From: Asterochloris sp. CNOR1
Lineage: Eukaryota > Chlorophyta > Trebouxiophyceae > Trebouxiales > Trebouxiaceae
NCBI GenBank assembly: GCA_963969365.1
Contig: OZ017750.1
Location: 2,790,001 to 2,854,000, forward strand
DNA: 64,000 bases
Direction of reading: 5' to 3'
The notes beneath the pieces were generated by a model. The model had not been told where the DNA came from and made no database searches. It saw nothing but the letters and a program-made list of their open reading frames with translations. Positions 25,536-38,297 of this stretch are shown piece by piece. How positions within the stretch are numbered: the first letter of the stretch is position 1; each line of letters begins with the position of its first letter. The position numbers were made by a program, and so were the translations under genes.

Positions 25536-28500
25536 ATGCAAGGCCACAGACACCCGGACCTTGGCAGCAAGCTTCTTCAATCTGTCCCAACTGTCCACAG
25601 TCTGAACAGGCCATGCTCGCGATCAAGCAGGCTGATGGTCCATGCGGAGCTGTCTGCCAAGGGCAAACGGCACAATGCAGAGGCCATCACTGTCAAACGC
25701 ATTATGGGTGAAGGGTCCTATGGCCAGGTGCCCACCTCATGCAGTGCAGCATTGCTGCTTGCTTGCTGCAGACAGCCCAAGTCGCCGCTGAGGCTGCTTA
25801 TCAGGGCCAAATCTTCACCAAGGCCCCTGCCCATGGCTTCGTCAAGCTCAGCAGCTGTCAATAGACGAGCCTGTTGTGCAGGTCTTTGAAGGGGCTCTGT
25901 ACACAAGCGGAAGCAGTAAGCGGGTTGTGCTAAAACGCGTCAAGACGCAAGTTGAGGTGAGGCACTGGAATGTTGCAGACGCTTCCAGGAAGACAAAAGT
26001 GCAGGTGTCTCAGGTGCGCTCCACCCAGCAGGAGTGTCCTGACTTCATGTTGCAGACAGCATTGCATCCTGCATGCTCAGCAATGTTCGCGGTTGGCTGC
26101 AAGGCTGACCTTCTTATGGCAGCGCAACACCGGCTCCCCGACCGCAAACAGAATCTCTGCAGAAGCCACCAGAGTGAGCCCTCCTGCTGCCTGCAGGGTG
26201 CCACGCAGATGGGTCAGATGGAGCACCTGCTGAATGTGTATGCCTCCAGAGCAGCGCCTGGCAAGGTGGCAGACTTCATAGGGTACATTGACGTTGCCTC
26301 AGCACAGGCAACACGCCAGTTGTCTGAGGGCACCTGGCTGGTAGGTTCTGTGCAGCAAGCCCATAGATGGGGCGTCTAATGACACTGAAATGTAGACTGC
26401 CTGCAGCATTCTCCCCAGAGCAACCTCACTCATTCAGGAGCTTACTTAGCCAGCCTGTCTCCCCAACCCCTGCATTGCCACAGCACACCTTGCCCATGCT
26501 GGCAGTGCATCCTGGTGCAATCTGCCAGTTACCTATTACCTCAGCCGCAAAGTTGCACCTCGCTTTGGCATTCAGCAGGCTACAGATGCAGAGCCTTCAT
26601 GAGGTCATGCTGCCCCTGGCTGCAGATGTGGAGATATGAGGGGCACCGCACTCTGATGGACTATTTGAAGCGGCGAGACTGCATCAGGACTCTGTCTGAG
26701 GACCTCAGAGTCAGCGAGCAGGCTGTGGTGGCCACAGTCATGCGCCAGCTGCTCGAGGGCATCTCGGTCAGCGCTGCTGCCTGGTCCTTCTCCCCAGCGC
26801 TGCTCTGTTGTCATGCTGATGCCGGCCGCATTTTGAGTCACAGGCACATGTCTGCGCTGCCTGCACTGCTTTCCTTTTGTGCTGCATCTGCTCTGCTGCT
26901 GCAGGTCTGATATGCATAGCTGCCATCATGTCTGGGTGCACTTTCCAGAAGGATCTTCTGACCAGTAGCACAGCTGACGTGGCTGAAGCAGCAAGCCCCA
27001 TGCAAGCTGGGCCTCAAATGTAGGTGCAACACAGCAGACTCTGAGGTAGGGAGAAGTGACGTGCCTGCCTGCAGGCGCTACATGCAGCTGGTCTGATTCA
27101 CAGAGATGTGAAGCCTATGGTGAGCAGCTTTGCTTTGGTATGCTTGAGATGCAAAGCAAGTTTTGCCTTCTTGCTACGCATCACAAGTGCAAAGCAGGAA
27201 CAAACTTGTAGCAAAAAGCCATGTTCGCTTTTACGGAGCCATGGCAGCCATCCATGTGGTTGCCCCTGCATGCAGCACAAGCCCCCGCAGCCTCACTGTC
27301 CACTCACTCTGCAGAACATCATCTTTGCTGAAGAGGAGCGGCGCTTCAAGCTGATTGACCTTGGAGCCTGCGCCGACCTTCGCACCGGCACCAACTATGT
27401 CCCTGATGAGTCCATTTTGGACCCCAACTACTGCCCACCTGAGCAGGCAAGGGCACCTCATGTAACCAAACCAAGGGGGGGTTGTTGCCAGTTTCAACTC
27501 TCAAGACCATGTGCCAATTTGTGTGCAAGTCTCAATGTACAGCAAGTCTCTGGTGCCCCTGCTGTACCTGTGGCCCTGCTGCTGGCAGTGTCTGACCATG
27601 TGCCTTTTACTGTGCTGCAGTACTGCATGCCCACTGACGCCCCTCATCTTGCAAAGGCGGGCATGTTCAAATTCGTCATGTCGCCCCTGCTGTGGAAGCG
27701 ATTCAAGCCAGACCGCTTTGACAGCTACTCAGCAGGTGTGGCAGCACAGCATGCTGCCAGCACTGCATCAGGCGGTCCAAGCTCACAGGAGGACACTGCC
27801 CCTGCCCATTACTTGGTATCTGCACTTGAGTGCTCCCCTGCTGCTGGCAGCGCTTTCTTGTAGTGTGCCTCCATACCGCCATCACTTGGTCAGGCACAAG
27901 ATGGAGGGCTTACCTCCTACCAAGGCTTGACCTCTTGAAAGCTTTGCTGCACCGCTGGCTCCCTGTCAGGTCACTGTGCAGAGCTGCACAAGTCATCTTG
28001 CAGGTGCTTCAGTGCTGGAAATGTCCTTAGCTCAATCCCGGGCTTTGCTGCAGGCCTGGTGATGATTCAGCTGGCCATCCCCAGGTGCCGCAGCAACGCT
28101 GGACTCAAGAAATTCAGTGCTGAGATGAAGGCTGTGGGTCATGACCTATTCAGGTGAGATCCCTGCAGCGTCAGAGCTGAATGCCTGTGGCATGCCGCTG
28201 TCCTTTGCATGCGTTTCAGGAACATGATCCCGGCTGACAACCTTCTGGAAAGGTGCAGCCGGCTTTGCCTTGCACAACCTTTGTGGGTGGTGATGTGACC
28301 CCTCTGCTGCACTGCAGGTGGAGACATCAGGCCAAGCTGCCCCCCAAGGAAAGCGCGCTGATGGATGCTGACAATGGGGCAGGGTGGGAGCTGGCCGAGT
28401 CGTTGTTGCGACCGCGCGCCATCAAGGCAAGCACCTCGACTGGGCCTGCGGCATGGTGCATCCGCAGTCTTGCACACCTGCACAGATGAAATCCTCTGCC

Positions 28501-31500
28501 AAAATCAATTGTGGACAGGCAGCGTGACGCTGTCCTGGGGTGCAGGCCAATGCAGCAAAGAGTAGAAGCTTCAGCACAGCAATGCAGCTGAGCCGGTAAC
28601 CTGTACAGTATTGCAGGAGCCATCAAGGTACAAGCCTCTGAGCCGGAGCCCTCTGCTTGCAGGTGGAGAAAGAGACTGGCGCCGTGACCTTTGAGAGCAC
28701 AAGGGCAGAAGCCATCCGCATGCCGGCTTCTGTGGCGCTCACCCACAGATTCCTGAAACAGGTAGCCTTCAGCCTGCAGCTTGGCTTACCGCAATCCACC
28801 CTATCTGCAGTGCCTGGCCCCTGCTGCGAGACACCCTTCTGATCCGCGCTCCTGACCTCATATGACTCCAGAGTCTCACTTGCACGTGGCTGGTGAGACA
28901 CCATGTTGCACCCTTCACACGATGTGGCACAGGACTCTGTGCCTGCTGCAGAATGCCAGCCTCTTCTGGAAGCCAGACATGCGGTGGGTTGCTGTGAAAG
29001 CCCTCACAGTGCTGGATGTGCTGGCTGCTAAACCTGCCAGCTGCAGGCTCAGAACCCCACCTGCTATCAGGAGCCCACCTGCTATTTCACAGCCGCTGTG
29101 CTGAACACCTCTGTCAGCTGCAGGCTCAGGAGCCGAGCCTGGACAACATCCAGCAGCAGCGCTCCGCCCTCTTCAGCAATGCTGGTGGCAGTGGCCTCTT
29201 CCGAGCTGCAAGCTTCAGCCTGCTGGGAGGCATTGGGTCCAGCAGCGGCAGTGTCAAGTCTGGGTCTGGCAGTGTGAATCAGCAGAGGGGCTCTCGGACA
29301 GATGCTCCAAAAGGCAGCGGCTCTGTCAGGGGCGGCGGCCAAGAGAAGGCTGCAGGTGGGGCCCTGCTTCAGCATGCATACTTGGCAAATGGGTCGCCAG
29401 ATGTCATACAAACCATCAGCATGTCCCTCTGAGGCAGGCCCCTGGTCCTCACTGCCCATTGCAAGCTGAGGGGCTCATCACAAACGTGGTGCGCCTCTCG
29501 GTGTTGGGTCCCCTGTCAGAGGACAGGCTGTTGGCGGCCCGGCCAGACAGCGCAGACACACCCAGCATGGGGCAGAAGGCTCATGTTGAAAGGGGCCCTC
29601 AAATCGCAGTGCACAATGTGCAATCCTCCGGTGACTGCTGTGCACCTTGCTGCGGGTGGCTTCAACAGGAGTGCAGGTGCTGCCCGACTACAAGACTGTG
29701 TGTGCTGCTGCCCAGCGAGGCCAAGCCTTTCAGTCGCACCCAGCTTGGACCCTGAGGCGCAGTGTGTCCCTGGCTGCTGTCCACAACCAAGCACAGCCCT
29801 TCAGTGTTGAGCTGTGTCTTCTTGTAACACAACATGGACTGCTGTGGCCTGTGCAACCACAGTCCATTGCTGCTGCCATGGCCCACTCGATGTCTCCGCA
29901 GTGACTGTGCAGGCACTGCATCATCCTCCTCCAAGCCAGCTGCACGCAGCGGTGGGGCTCTGGACGCAGCTTTTGGCATCTGGCGGCGAGCCACCTCCAA
30001 GCTATTTGAGCTGGAGTCCAAAATTGCAAATCAGGTTAGCATTGCTCTTCAGCGCCTTAGGCCATGTCACAGAATGTCAGGCTGGGCCACATCACTTTTC
30101 AAGCAAGTGCGGTGTGCGTGTACAGTAGTGCAGATGGTGAGTTGAGGACAAGCACAGCTGGAAGTATCATGCTCAGCCTGCTGTGCATGCTGGACCTGCT
30201 TCCACGAGCTTGCAAAGCTGCAGAAACAGGCTTCCAAGAGCAGGCATCAGTGCTGCATTTGAGGTGTGTCTGGATGGGCAAGCGCTGGTTGCAAATGGCT
30301 GAGGCTGTCGCCCTCTTTGTGTGCAGTCCTCGGCGGTGGAGCAACAGACCTCGCGGGTGCAGAGGCTGCAGGCTAAGGTGGCTGCAGGACAGGCCAGCAG
30401 TGAACAGCTGAAGAAGCAGCAGGGCATCCTCAGCAAAATGCAGGTGGGCTGAGGACCTTCATCTGGGGTCCTCTTCCGCAACTGCCGCCGTCCAGACAGA
30501 GAATATTGGCAGGCTGCCTGGCGCTCATACCCAAGCAAGAGGCTGGCACAAAGCTGCTCCAGGGCCATCCCTGCACAGCCACTGCAAGAGAATCACAGAG
30601 GGGTCACCCCTTTTTTCGAGTTGGGTGGTATTGCCTCTGCTATCAGAAATGCTGTCTGCGCTCTATGTAGGGCAGCAGGAGGCAGGGTTGTGATCCTCCA
30701 TGTCCTGTCTGCAGGGTCGCCTGGGCGGGCTCACATCTGAACTTCAGAACACAGCTTCAGGCGCCAACAAGGTATTGGGCGGCCTTCTGGGGGGCAGAGG
30801 CAGCGGGTCCACCTCTGGCCAGACCGAGGCTGTTACTGCTGCAGCAGCTGAGGCTGAGCAAGAGCAGACAGGCAAGCATCAGCCTGGGCTGCACACATGT
30901 TGCATAGCGTGTCTGTCAGGGAGTCCCCCTGTTCTACACTGCGCCTGGGCGTCAGTAGTTCTCAAGGGGATGTTCATCCCTGCATGCTGAGTGTTGAAGC
31001 TCTCGTGCTTTTGCCAGCATGGTGTCCGCTTGAAGCTGCAGTGTGGTAGGCTGGGCAGCATAGACTGGCCATTGTTGCAAGCTACCTTGTAGCTAGAGCC
31101 CAGCTGCTGCTGGGGACAGCAGATGCCTGCATTGACAGGCAGCCAGCAGATGCGTAGCGCATGGGGCAGTGTAAGACTGTGCTCAGCACGCCTGCACGCA
31201 GCTCCAAGGCGTGTGCCCTCCCATGTGGCGCCTGCTAATAGCACATTGTGGAATGAAACCTCACAGTCATGTATCCTGCAGGCAGTTCCAGGGCGTCCTG
31301 GTGGTCGCGCGGCAGCCAGAGCTTCAAGGAACAGCTTCAGCAGGCAGGGGGGCGCAAGGGGGCCAGCGAGTCCCAGAGCCCTTCCCGAGGTTCCAGCTCA
31401 CAAAGCCCCACAAGAGGCCCACGCAGCGATGTGCCCCCCTCGGTGCTCCAGCGGCGGCCATCTCAGGTCGAGAGGCCTGCACCCGAGCCAGCTCCCAGCA

Positions 31501-34500
31501 AGACAGCCTCTGTGCAGCCAGCTGTGGCCGAGCGGCGCTCGGCGGGGCAGGCGGGGGCCAGCATGCTGTACGCAGGGCTGAAGTTCACAGGGCTGGCGCT
31601 CAGGGTGGCAACAGACCTGGCCAAGGCGGTCAGCACGGATGCAGAGAAGATGGTGGCTCAGATGGAGAGCAGCAGCAATGACCGGGTGAGAAGCCTGTCA
31701 AGTCAAGAACGTACAGTTGCTGGTACCTCCAGCTGTGGCTTGTCTCGCAGAGGGCCAGTCAGAGGTCACAGTGCAGAGAACAGCAGTGACCCCTTGAGGC
31801 TGGGGTCAGCTGCCATGCCACAGATACTGCACAGACAGTGGCATCTGCAGCTTGCTGGAGCCCTGCCCGGACTTGGTCAAGGCAGGTGTGGACCCCTCAG
31901 ATGCGGCAAGTCACTACATGTGCACTAGATGGTTTTGTCTGACTGCGTGTGAGGATTACAGGGCTGATCCGATGCAATGTCCTCAACAATCCCTCAAGAA
32001 AGTGCAGCGCCTGCTGGCAAAGCATACTCAAAACTTGAGTCAGTTGATGAGAAGCCCATCTGGATAGTGTCTGCCTGCAGCGACACAGCAAGGAGACTCT
32101 TGCAGCGTTTGTGGACCTGCTGAGGGAGGGCCGGCCACCTGTCCAGTCCAGCACCACCTACAAACAGATAGAGCGTGCCTACAAGGGCGAAGCACGCTTT
32201 GAGGCTCTGCCGGAGAAGCAGAGGTGAGCTGCCCAAGCTATCAAATGTCCGAGGCCCAGCCAGCAGAGGCGAATGTACTGGTCCACTGCTTGTCGGAGTC
32301 CTGATAACAGCGCGAAGGTGACCTGCTTGGAGCACTGCCTGTTTGAGGCCCAGCCAGAGGAGCAAGGTGAGCTGCCTGCCAGCTCTGCTTCCTTGGGGCC
32401 CTGCTTGAGAACTGGAAGGGCACCTGCCCCACTGCTTGTCTGGGCGCTGCATGAGAAGCAGAGGTGGGCTGACTGGCCTGCGGAATTGCTAAACTCAAAT
32501 GCCTGTCAGGTGTCATACTGCTGTGGGGCCCTGCCGGCAAGCAGTTCTGCGTGGTGTGGCCTCAAGCTTATGTGGCAGCAATGGCGTGTAGATGCCTTAA
32601 GCACTGCAAGCAAAAGAGATTTGGAATGGCTGACTTGGTGCAGTACAGCCAGGCCTTCAGTGTTCAAGGCTGGCTGGCTTGAGCCGTGCCCAGGCAGAGC
32701 TGTTGGCAGTTCAGCAGGCCCTGCTGTCTTCCTCTGGACGTCGCTGCAGAAGTCCTCCGTAGTGCCCTCCTGCTGCTGCAGGCGCCAAGCATTTGAGTCA
32801 TATGTGGCTGCCATAAAGAAGCTGGAGGATGCTGCCCAGCAAGAAGCAAGAGCCAGCTTCAAGGTGGGTCAGGCCCCTTACACTGTGGTGGTTCCACCTC
32901 TGGAGGTGGTGACAGTCGTTCAGGGCATAGAGACTTCCATCTTGTTGCACCGTACTTGCCTTTCTCAGGGAGCAGGAAGCAGGAGGGCACAGCACGTTCT
33001 TGGCTGTCACATTGCTGCCTGCAGCAGCTATACGTATTGTCAGTGCCTGCCGGACTGCCAATCTGGCGCTGCATTTGAGTAAAGGCACTGGTAAAGTCCA
33101 GTCTCGTTCATGCATGCAGAGACTGCTGGTGCAGTCGGATGTGACTGTGGACAGTGAGTGGAGCAAGGTGCAGCTGCGCCTAGCCCGCAACCCAGCCTTC
33201 ACAGCCCTGGCCACCCAGGAGGAGCGCCAGGCCATTTTTGCTGACTACCAGGCAGAGCTGCGGGCAAGTCTCAGTGATGCCTCTGAGGTCCTTTGGTTTT
33301 ACGCGGCGCCACCGTGGCCCATCACTGTTCGCTCAGAGACACGCCTGACAGCTCTCTAGCATGCTTTTGAGTGGCACAGCAGCTTGCAACATTCAGCGGG
33401 GTGCTGGCGAGGGGAACAAGCTGCCAGCCCGCAGCACCGAGCTGTCAGCGCTTGGCCAATGGCCAATGCCATGAGGCAGCCCATCCAGATGGCAGTGTGC
33501 TGCAGGGGCCTCAGCGAGAGGGAGCACGCTGCAGCACATGCAAGTACAGTCTGTGCAGCTTGCGCGTGTGCTGCAAGAGGGCCGCATGGCTGCAAAGGCA
33601 GTTTGGCGCACACGATGAGACTGTCCGCTACTCTTGCTGAGCATCACCTCCTGGTGGGCTGCAGGCGGCTGAGCAGGCTGCTGAAATGGCTGCCAAGGCA
33701 GAGGACAATTTCAAGGAGCTGCTGGACCAGCTGGAGCCCCCGATCACTGCCAAGACAGCCTGGCCAGCAGTCAGGCGCCAGGTGAGCACCAGCACAGGCC
33801 TATTCAGAGCCTGAGTCAGATGACAGAATCTCTCTTTTCCCATACATCGCAGCAGTGCCACCAGCTGCCTCCTGGTTGGGGTCAGGCATGTGTACCCTGC
33901 TCTGAGGCAAGTCCTCATTCAGCGCCACCCTGTTAGCAGCGTGCTGAGCTCCCCGCCTGCGGCATCCTGTCTGACGTGCTATTCTGCGCTTGAAGTGCTG
34001 ATTCCTTTCTGCAGATCTGGCGGGATCCCCGCTTCAGCGCCATCCCTGAGAAGAGGTGCCGCACCCTGTTCAACGAGCTGTCCACGATGCTCAAAGATGC
34101 AGAGGACTTTGCCCGGGCTGCAGCTGCAGCTGCTGAGCCTGCAGCAGCGCCTGCTGAGCTGCAAACAGACATTGGGGCCCAGATGGAGAGGGCAGAGGCT
34201 GCAGAGCCGCAGCCAGACGTCGCTGGGGTGGAGGCTGCAGGTGGGGCTGCAGCTGGGCTCATTTCAGTAATTAAAGTTGCATGTATGTGGGCCAAGCCTA
34301 TCAGGCGTCCCTGCTGAAGCAGAGGCAGATGCGGGGGTCCAGATGGGAGGGTCTGCTGCAGGTGGGGGCTGTTGCATGCCTGCCTGCCTGTGTTGTCTGC
34401 TGAGCCTGTAAAGGAAGGGGTCTCAGGCGGAGACAGGGCTGAGGCTGCAGCGTTGCAGCGGGTGGCAGTGGCTGCACTGGCAGATGCAGAGCTGTGCAGG

Positions 34501-35397
34501 GATGGTGGGGTCCACTGTGAAGGTGCGTGGCCTTTGTGTGTGCTGGCGGTGTGGGCAGCTGGGGTGTCTGCAGATTGTGGGCGACATAAGTGCTGAAGCA
34601 CCTAGGTCGAAAGACCACAGTTGGGAATGCTGGTGTTGCCGTTTGGGTCTCTGCTGGGCTCACGGCAGAAGCGGCCCAGCATGCTGGCTGGCCTGACAGG
34701 TGCATTGAAATGCAGTTGGCGCAGCAGTGCTACCTGGCTCTGCAGGCACCCTCGCTGCTGCTGGAGCAGAGCCCACCGCAGAGCAGATTGAGGCTTTCAA
34801 GAAGCTTCAGGCAGAGCAGGAGCAAATGCGCCGGGAATATGCGCAGATGCAGGTGAGTCTGAGCGGGGCTGGGTTGACACAGCTGTGCTGCGATGCTTGC
34901 TAGCATGGATGGTTGGTGCGCCTGCTGAAGCGCTTGCTGTATTGTATGAGATGCCCACATCCTGCAACCAAGCAATGAGTAGCTCATTACCTGTCTCTGA
35001 CTCTGGCAGGCAGCGAGCATAGCCCTGCCAACTGTGCATCCTTCACCTTGCCGCCAGAATCTTTGCTTGGGAACGAACTGATGAGTGGTCATCCTTGGAC
35101 AGCTGTGATCTCGAGCCAGTGTCACCTCTCTCTGTGCAGGCCAAGCTTTTGGACATGGAGGCACGCCTGCAGCAGCAAGCAGCCAGCCCCAGCAGTGGGG
35201 ACCAGGCAGGCTTTAGCAGCCCCGCCGCAGGGGCTGGTGATGGTGGCGCCTCTGCAGAGGCCAGCCCTCTCAAGGGCAAGCAGGAGCTGGTTGACATGCA
35301 GCAGCAGATCAGCCAGCACCTGCAGCAGAGCGCCCAGAAGGAGCAGGACCTGCTGCAAAACCTCTCCCGCAGCAGCCTGAATGGTCGCATGCCCTAG
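25536..35397 (+). CDS. Stt7/STN7-STN8-family protein kinase fused in frame to coiled-coil and FF domains (1172 aa model)
   Basis: The kinase part resembles the thylakoid kinases Stt7/STN7 and STN8/STL1, which phosphorylate light-harvesting and photosystem II proteins. Kinase exons: 25536-25727, 25882-25956, 26197-26340, 26626-26766, 27075-27119, 27315-27446, 27621-27735, 28054-28153, 28318-28426, 28663-28761 (384 aa). After a short basic, transit-like N-terminus come the glycine loop GEGSYGQ (58-64), VVLKRVK, HRDVKPMN (193-200) and DLG (214-216) in place of DFG, as is usual for this family. The block LDPNYCPPEQYCMPTDAP is diagnostic. The lumenal Cys pair and membrane segment of Stt7 are not seen. 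The frame then continues with matching phases through 29124-29355, 29466-29630, 29669-29761, 29913-30034, 30327-30443, 30715-30871, 31282-31685, 32081-32223, 32782-32863, 33120-33263, 33665-33781, 34015-34240, 34746-34852 and 35140-35397. Four introns have GC donors (27447, 28427, 30872, 33264). The kinase could instead stop by read-through at 28842, making two genes. Confidence 0.7.
29124..35397 (+). other. FF-domain and coiled-coil module (C-terminal part of the kinase model, or a separate gene)
   Basis: This entry records the downstream half in case it is an independent gene. First comes a Gly/Ser-rich linker (SLLGGIGSSSGSVKSGSGS), then a coiled coil (TSRVQRLQAKVAAGQASSEQ) and a second linker. 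Three FF domains are visible. FF1 (exons 32081 and 32782) starts TLAAFVDLLREGRPPVQSST and contains ARFEALPEKQR. FF2 (32782 and 33120) contains FKRLLVQSDVTVDSEWSKVQ and NPAFTALATQEERQAIFADY. FF3 (33665 and 34015) contains FKELLDQLEPPITAKTAWPA and DPRFSAIPEKRCRTLFNEL. FF domains usually bind phosphorylated peptides in nuclear transcription and splicing factors such as PRP40 and TCERG1. The end is Gln/Glu-rich coiled coil. No plausible ATG with a promoter-like gap was seen between 28762 and 29124. Confidence 0.72.
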
Positions 35398-35773
35398 GCT
35401 GGATCTTGATGGCTGCAGACCTCATGCACACCACACGCTCTAGGAACCCAGATGGCTGCCAATTTTGTGGCTGGCTAGCCGCCTTGCGTTCTTTGCTGTC
35501 GTTTGTGGAGTGCATCCTCTTTGAATCTATTCCCAATTGTTTTGTGGCAAATTGTGTATGTGAGATCAAGAGAGAGTCTGTATTGAGCCAGCAATCCTTT
35601 GGCAATGAGCCCCCTTTCAGACCATGGTAGCTTATGCTCAGTGCCCTTCATAATGACATTGTCAGGGTCAGTGTTTGAATGAGAAGATGCAGAATTCAAA
35701 GGTGGACCGCTGTGGTTTGAACCCCACCTAGAGATATCGAATAACTGACAGCACTGACAACAGAGGAAACCTG
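35398..35773. other. Convergent 3' intergenic region
   Basis: It lies between the stop of the kinase/FF model (plus) and the stop of the coiled-coil gene (minus). It is AT-richer than the surroundings and nothing coding is seen. Confidence 0.5.
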
Positions 35774-37582
35774 TCAGTGGTGAAGGCTGAGGCTTTCCTG
35801 CTGCAAATCCTGCTGCAATGAGCTGAGGTTGTTGGTGCTGCGTTTCATCATCAGATTCAGGAGGTCTATGAGGGCTGCTGCTGGGTTCCCCTGGTTGACC
35901 GCCAGCGCTGCAGCTGCAATAGCCTCTGTTTCTGCATACTCTGCACCGGACTGGTGTTGCTGCAGAATGCTGTGCTCGTCGTCGCTGACACCTGACATCC
36001 CCTCATCCTCTGCACAGACAGCATGCAAAAGCACTGGAACACAAGGTGGCATGCACAGACAACGTTGGAAACGAGTGTCGCAGACGTAACCAACCAGACA
36101 GTGGACCCACATTGACTAGCTGAAACAAGGCCTGTGGTGCTTCATAGTGCTGTTGTGTCAATCTCGGCCATTTTAAAGACGCCATTGCCCAGCAGCTTTT
36201 ATATTGTGCCTCCCTTAAAAAGGCTGCCCTGTCCGTCACCCGCATGGCCTCCCTGAAGGCGCAATGCCGTTCTGGAATCACAGCAGATCTGGGCCAGCAG
36301 CGCAGACAGCATGGCCGCCCACCTGGGTTGTGCCCCTCTCCAGACAGGCTGCCCCGCCCCGCTCCTCGAAGCTGCTTGGACGTCCCAGGCGTGTCCGGCT
36401 GGGTCAGCCCGCTGGAGCTGGGCGTGGCGCCTGGCCCTGTGCCGTTTTTGCTGCCGCGGGAGGCCCCCCGTCCTGGCGGCTGCAGGGTGAAGGAGTGCTT
36501 GTGCGGCTGCAGGGCTGCAATCAGCTTGACCAGCAAGCGGTTCTCCTCCAGCGCAGCTGTGACCTGCAGGGCAGCCGTGCTGGGGGTCAGCCAAATGCAT
36601 CTTTGAGCGCAAGAGCAAGTGAGGCAGGCAGCTGCAGGGCCATCAGTACGGATGGTGCCGAGGCATCTTGGCAGGACTCAGCCATACAGCTGCACTGTGC
36701 AGGCTGCACGCTCCTTGTACGGAATGATATGACCGCTGCAAGTGCCTGTAGGTGGGCCCACTGTCATGCACTGTGTCCAGCCTTCAAGCAGCCAGCGGCT
36801 TTGCATCAAACATGTGATGCTGGGGGCCATCTGTCCATTATTGAATCACACAGGCCGATGCAGCAGCACAGCGCCAGTGCTGTCTGCGAGGTTAGTGACT
36901 GAGAGCTGGCCGATGGAACCAGGGCGGTAACCTGCCTGCCCGCAGGCTCACAGCCTGACAGGCGCCAGGCAGCCTCACCTTGAAGTGCATGGTGGCCAGC
37001 GTTGTGTGCAGGGCCAGGTTGTCGGACCGCAGGCGTGTGCACTCCTGCGACAGGTCTCCTGTGCTGGGCAGTGACCCCGTCCTGACCCTGCAGGCACAGC
37101 ACCCTGTACCCTGGGGCTACATCAGGCTGGGGCTGCACGGGCTCCAGCAGGCCTCAGGCAGACCCACACGCCCACCTGCCCATCAGGATGCGCATCAGAT
37201 GGTGTCCCTCAGGTGCAAGGCCACCATGTGCGCCTTTGCACCCAGCGGACTCCATATTGCAGTGAATGCTCCATGTTGGCCTGTAGCCTTTGTACATGAC
37301 CATACTGTGCCTCCACTTTTAAACAGCAGGACCCGGCTTGTGCTGCACAGCACCAGCAATGCTCCAATGCATGTGGCCCCACCTCTTCAGAGGGGGCACT
37401 GCAAAGCTGTTCCCGTCGCCGACAGCCTGCTGATGATGCGCTCCTGCCGCTGCTGCGCTGATGTCTGCTGGGTTCCAGGCCACTGGCAGCACAGGGCTGA
37501 GTGTTCCATAGTTCATGCCGGTGGCGGTGGTGTTGCCCGCGTCTTGCGTCCACAGGTTGTTGTCAAACACTGTGCTTTCCAT
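35774..37582 (-). CDS. Hypothetical nuclear coiled-coil protein (261 aa)
   Basis: Not recognised. Exons on the minus strand: 37383-37582, 36979-37087, 36323-36563, 35774-36009. Phases agree and the total is 262 codons from ATG to TGA. After an Asn/Thr-rich start, a basic patch PPLKRVRTG is a possible nuclear localisation signal. It is followed by a leucine-rich coiled coil (DLSQECTRLRSDNLALHTTL, then ALEENRLLVKLIAAL). A disordered Gly/Ser/Pro segment comes next, then an acidic stretch (EDEGMSGVSDDEHS) and a helical C-terminus (AAALIDLLNLMMKRSTNNL). The layout suggests a dimerising regulator, but there is no full bZIP basic region. The acceptor just upstream of the ATG may mean an additional 5' exon. 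The mobile element begins about 525 bp upstream, so its promoter may be affected. Confidence 0.6.
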
Positions 37583-38107
37583 GCCGTACACTGCAGGGCA
37601 GCATGGCAATGCTGCTGCAGCACAATCAAGACGTGACTCACTTGTGCAAGCATGGTGCCTTGGCATGGCATGAGCATAGACAGGCCCTGAAAGGTCCTGC
37701 AGGACATGCACGCTGCCTGCCACAATACCATTGACCTAGGTGCAGGCTTTTTGAGCAGGCACACGGTCGCTGGCATCCTCCATGAGCGCGGCTTGCTTAC
37801 TTGGTCTTTGCAGAGCCTTTGCTGTTGTAGGAGGACCCACTGTGGGCCTTGGCAAGGTTGTGATTGACCTTGGCTGCAATGCCCTGGTTAAGGCCTCCTG
37901 CTGATGATTCAATGCATGTCTTGCTGGCCTGACAGCAGAGGCCTTGCCGAAGCGGCTGGGTTGGTCTGTAGTGCCGCTTGCAGTGGGTCCGGCTGTGACC
38001 GATCACTGCTTATGCTGCTGGCAAAGGCTTCTCTAAGCACATCAATGTCAGTGTGCCATCATCAAATTCAGCAATAGGTGCGCTACGGGAGGCTCGTCGA
38101 AAGACTC
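37583..38107. other. Upstream region of the coiled-coil gene, left flank of the mobile element
   Basis: No coding exon is supported. The stretch changes from the TG/CA-rich local composition to more AT-rich sequence near 38040, just before the element-end hairpin. Confidence 0.4.
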
Positions 38108-38140
38108 GACCTATTATAAGCCATGTAACACCCTGCGACA
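38094..38140. repeat. Left element end: hairpin plus inverted repeat
   Basis: GTCGA (38096-38100) and TCGAC (38106-38110) form a perfect 5-bp stem with loop AAGAC. Next come GACCTAT and the 21-bp repeat 38120-38140, whose inverted partner is at 45946-45966. Confidence 0.6.
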
Positions 38141-38297
38141 AGGCGTGAAACTTTAAGGCCTGCTTCGCGACAGAACTCTGTCATGGTGCTCATGCCCACC
38201 GGAAGACATTTTGAAAGTGTTTGAAGTTCATATCAATGAGCTTAGGCCTGTGTGCCTACTTAGAGCTTTTCAATCTCACTCCATAGGAAAGCAGGCT

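Noticed and set aside
28762-28842. Kinase terminating by read-through at 28842
   Set aside because: Kept only as an alternative: the added residues look non-coding, while the next exon (29124) joins in phase with protein-like sequence.
36806-37138. Minus-strand frame across the coiled-coil exon (GQDGVTAQHRRPVAGVHTPA)
   Set aside because: The alternative frame (DLSQECTRLRSDNLALHTTL) forms a coiled coil and is the only one with matching phases to both neighbouring exons.
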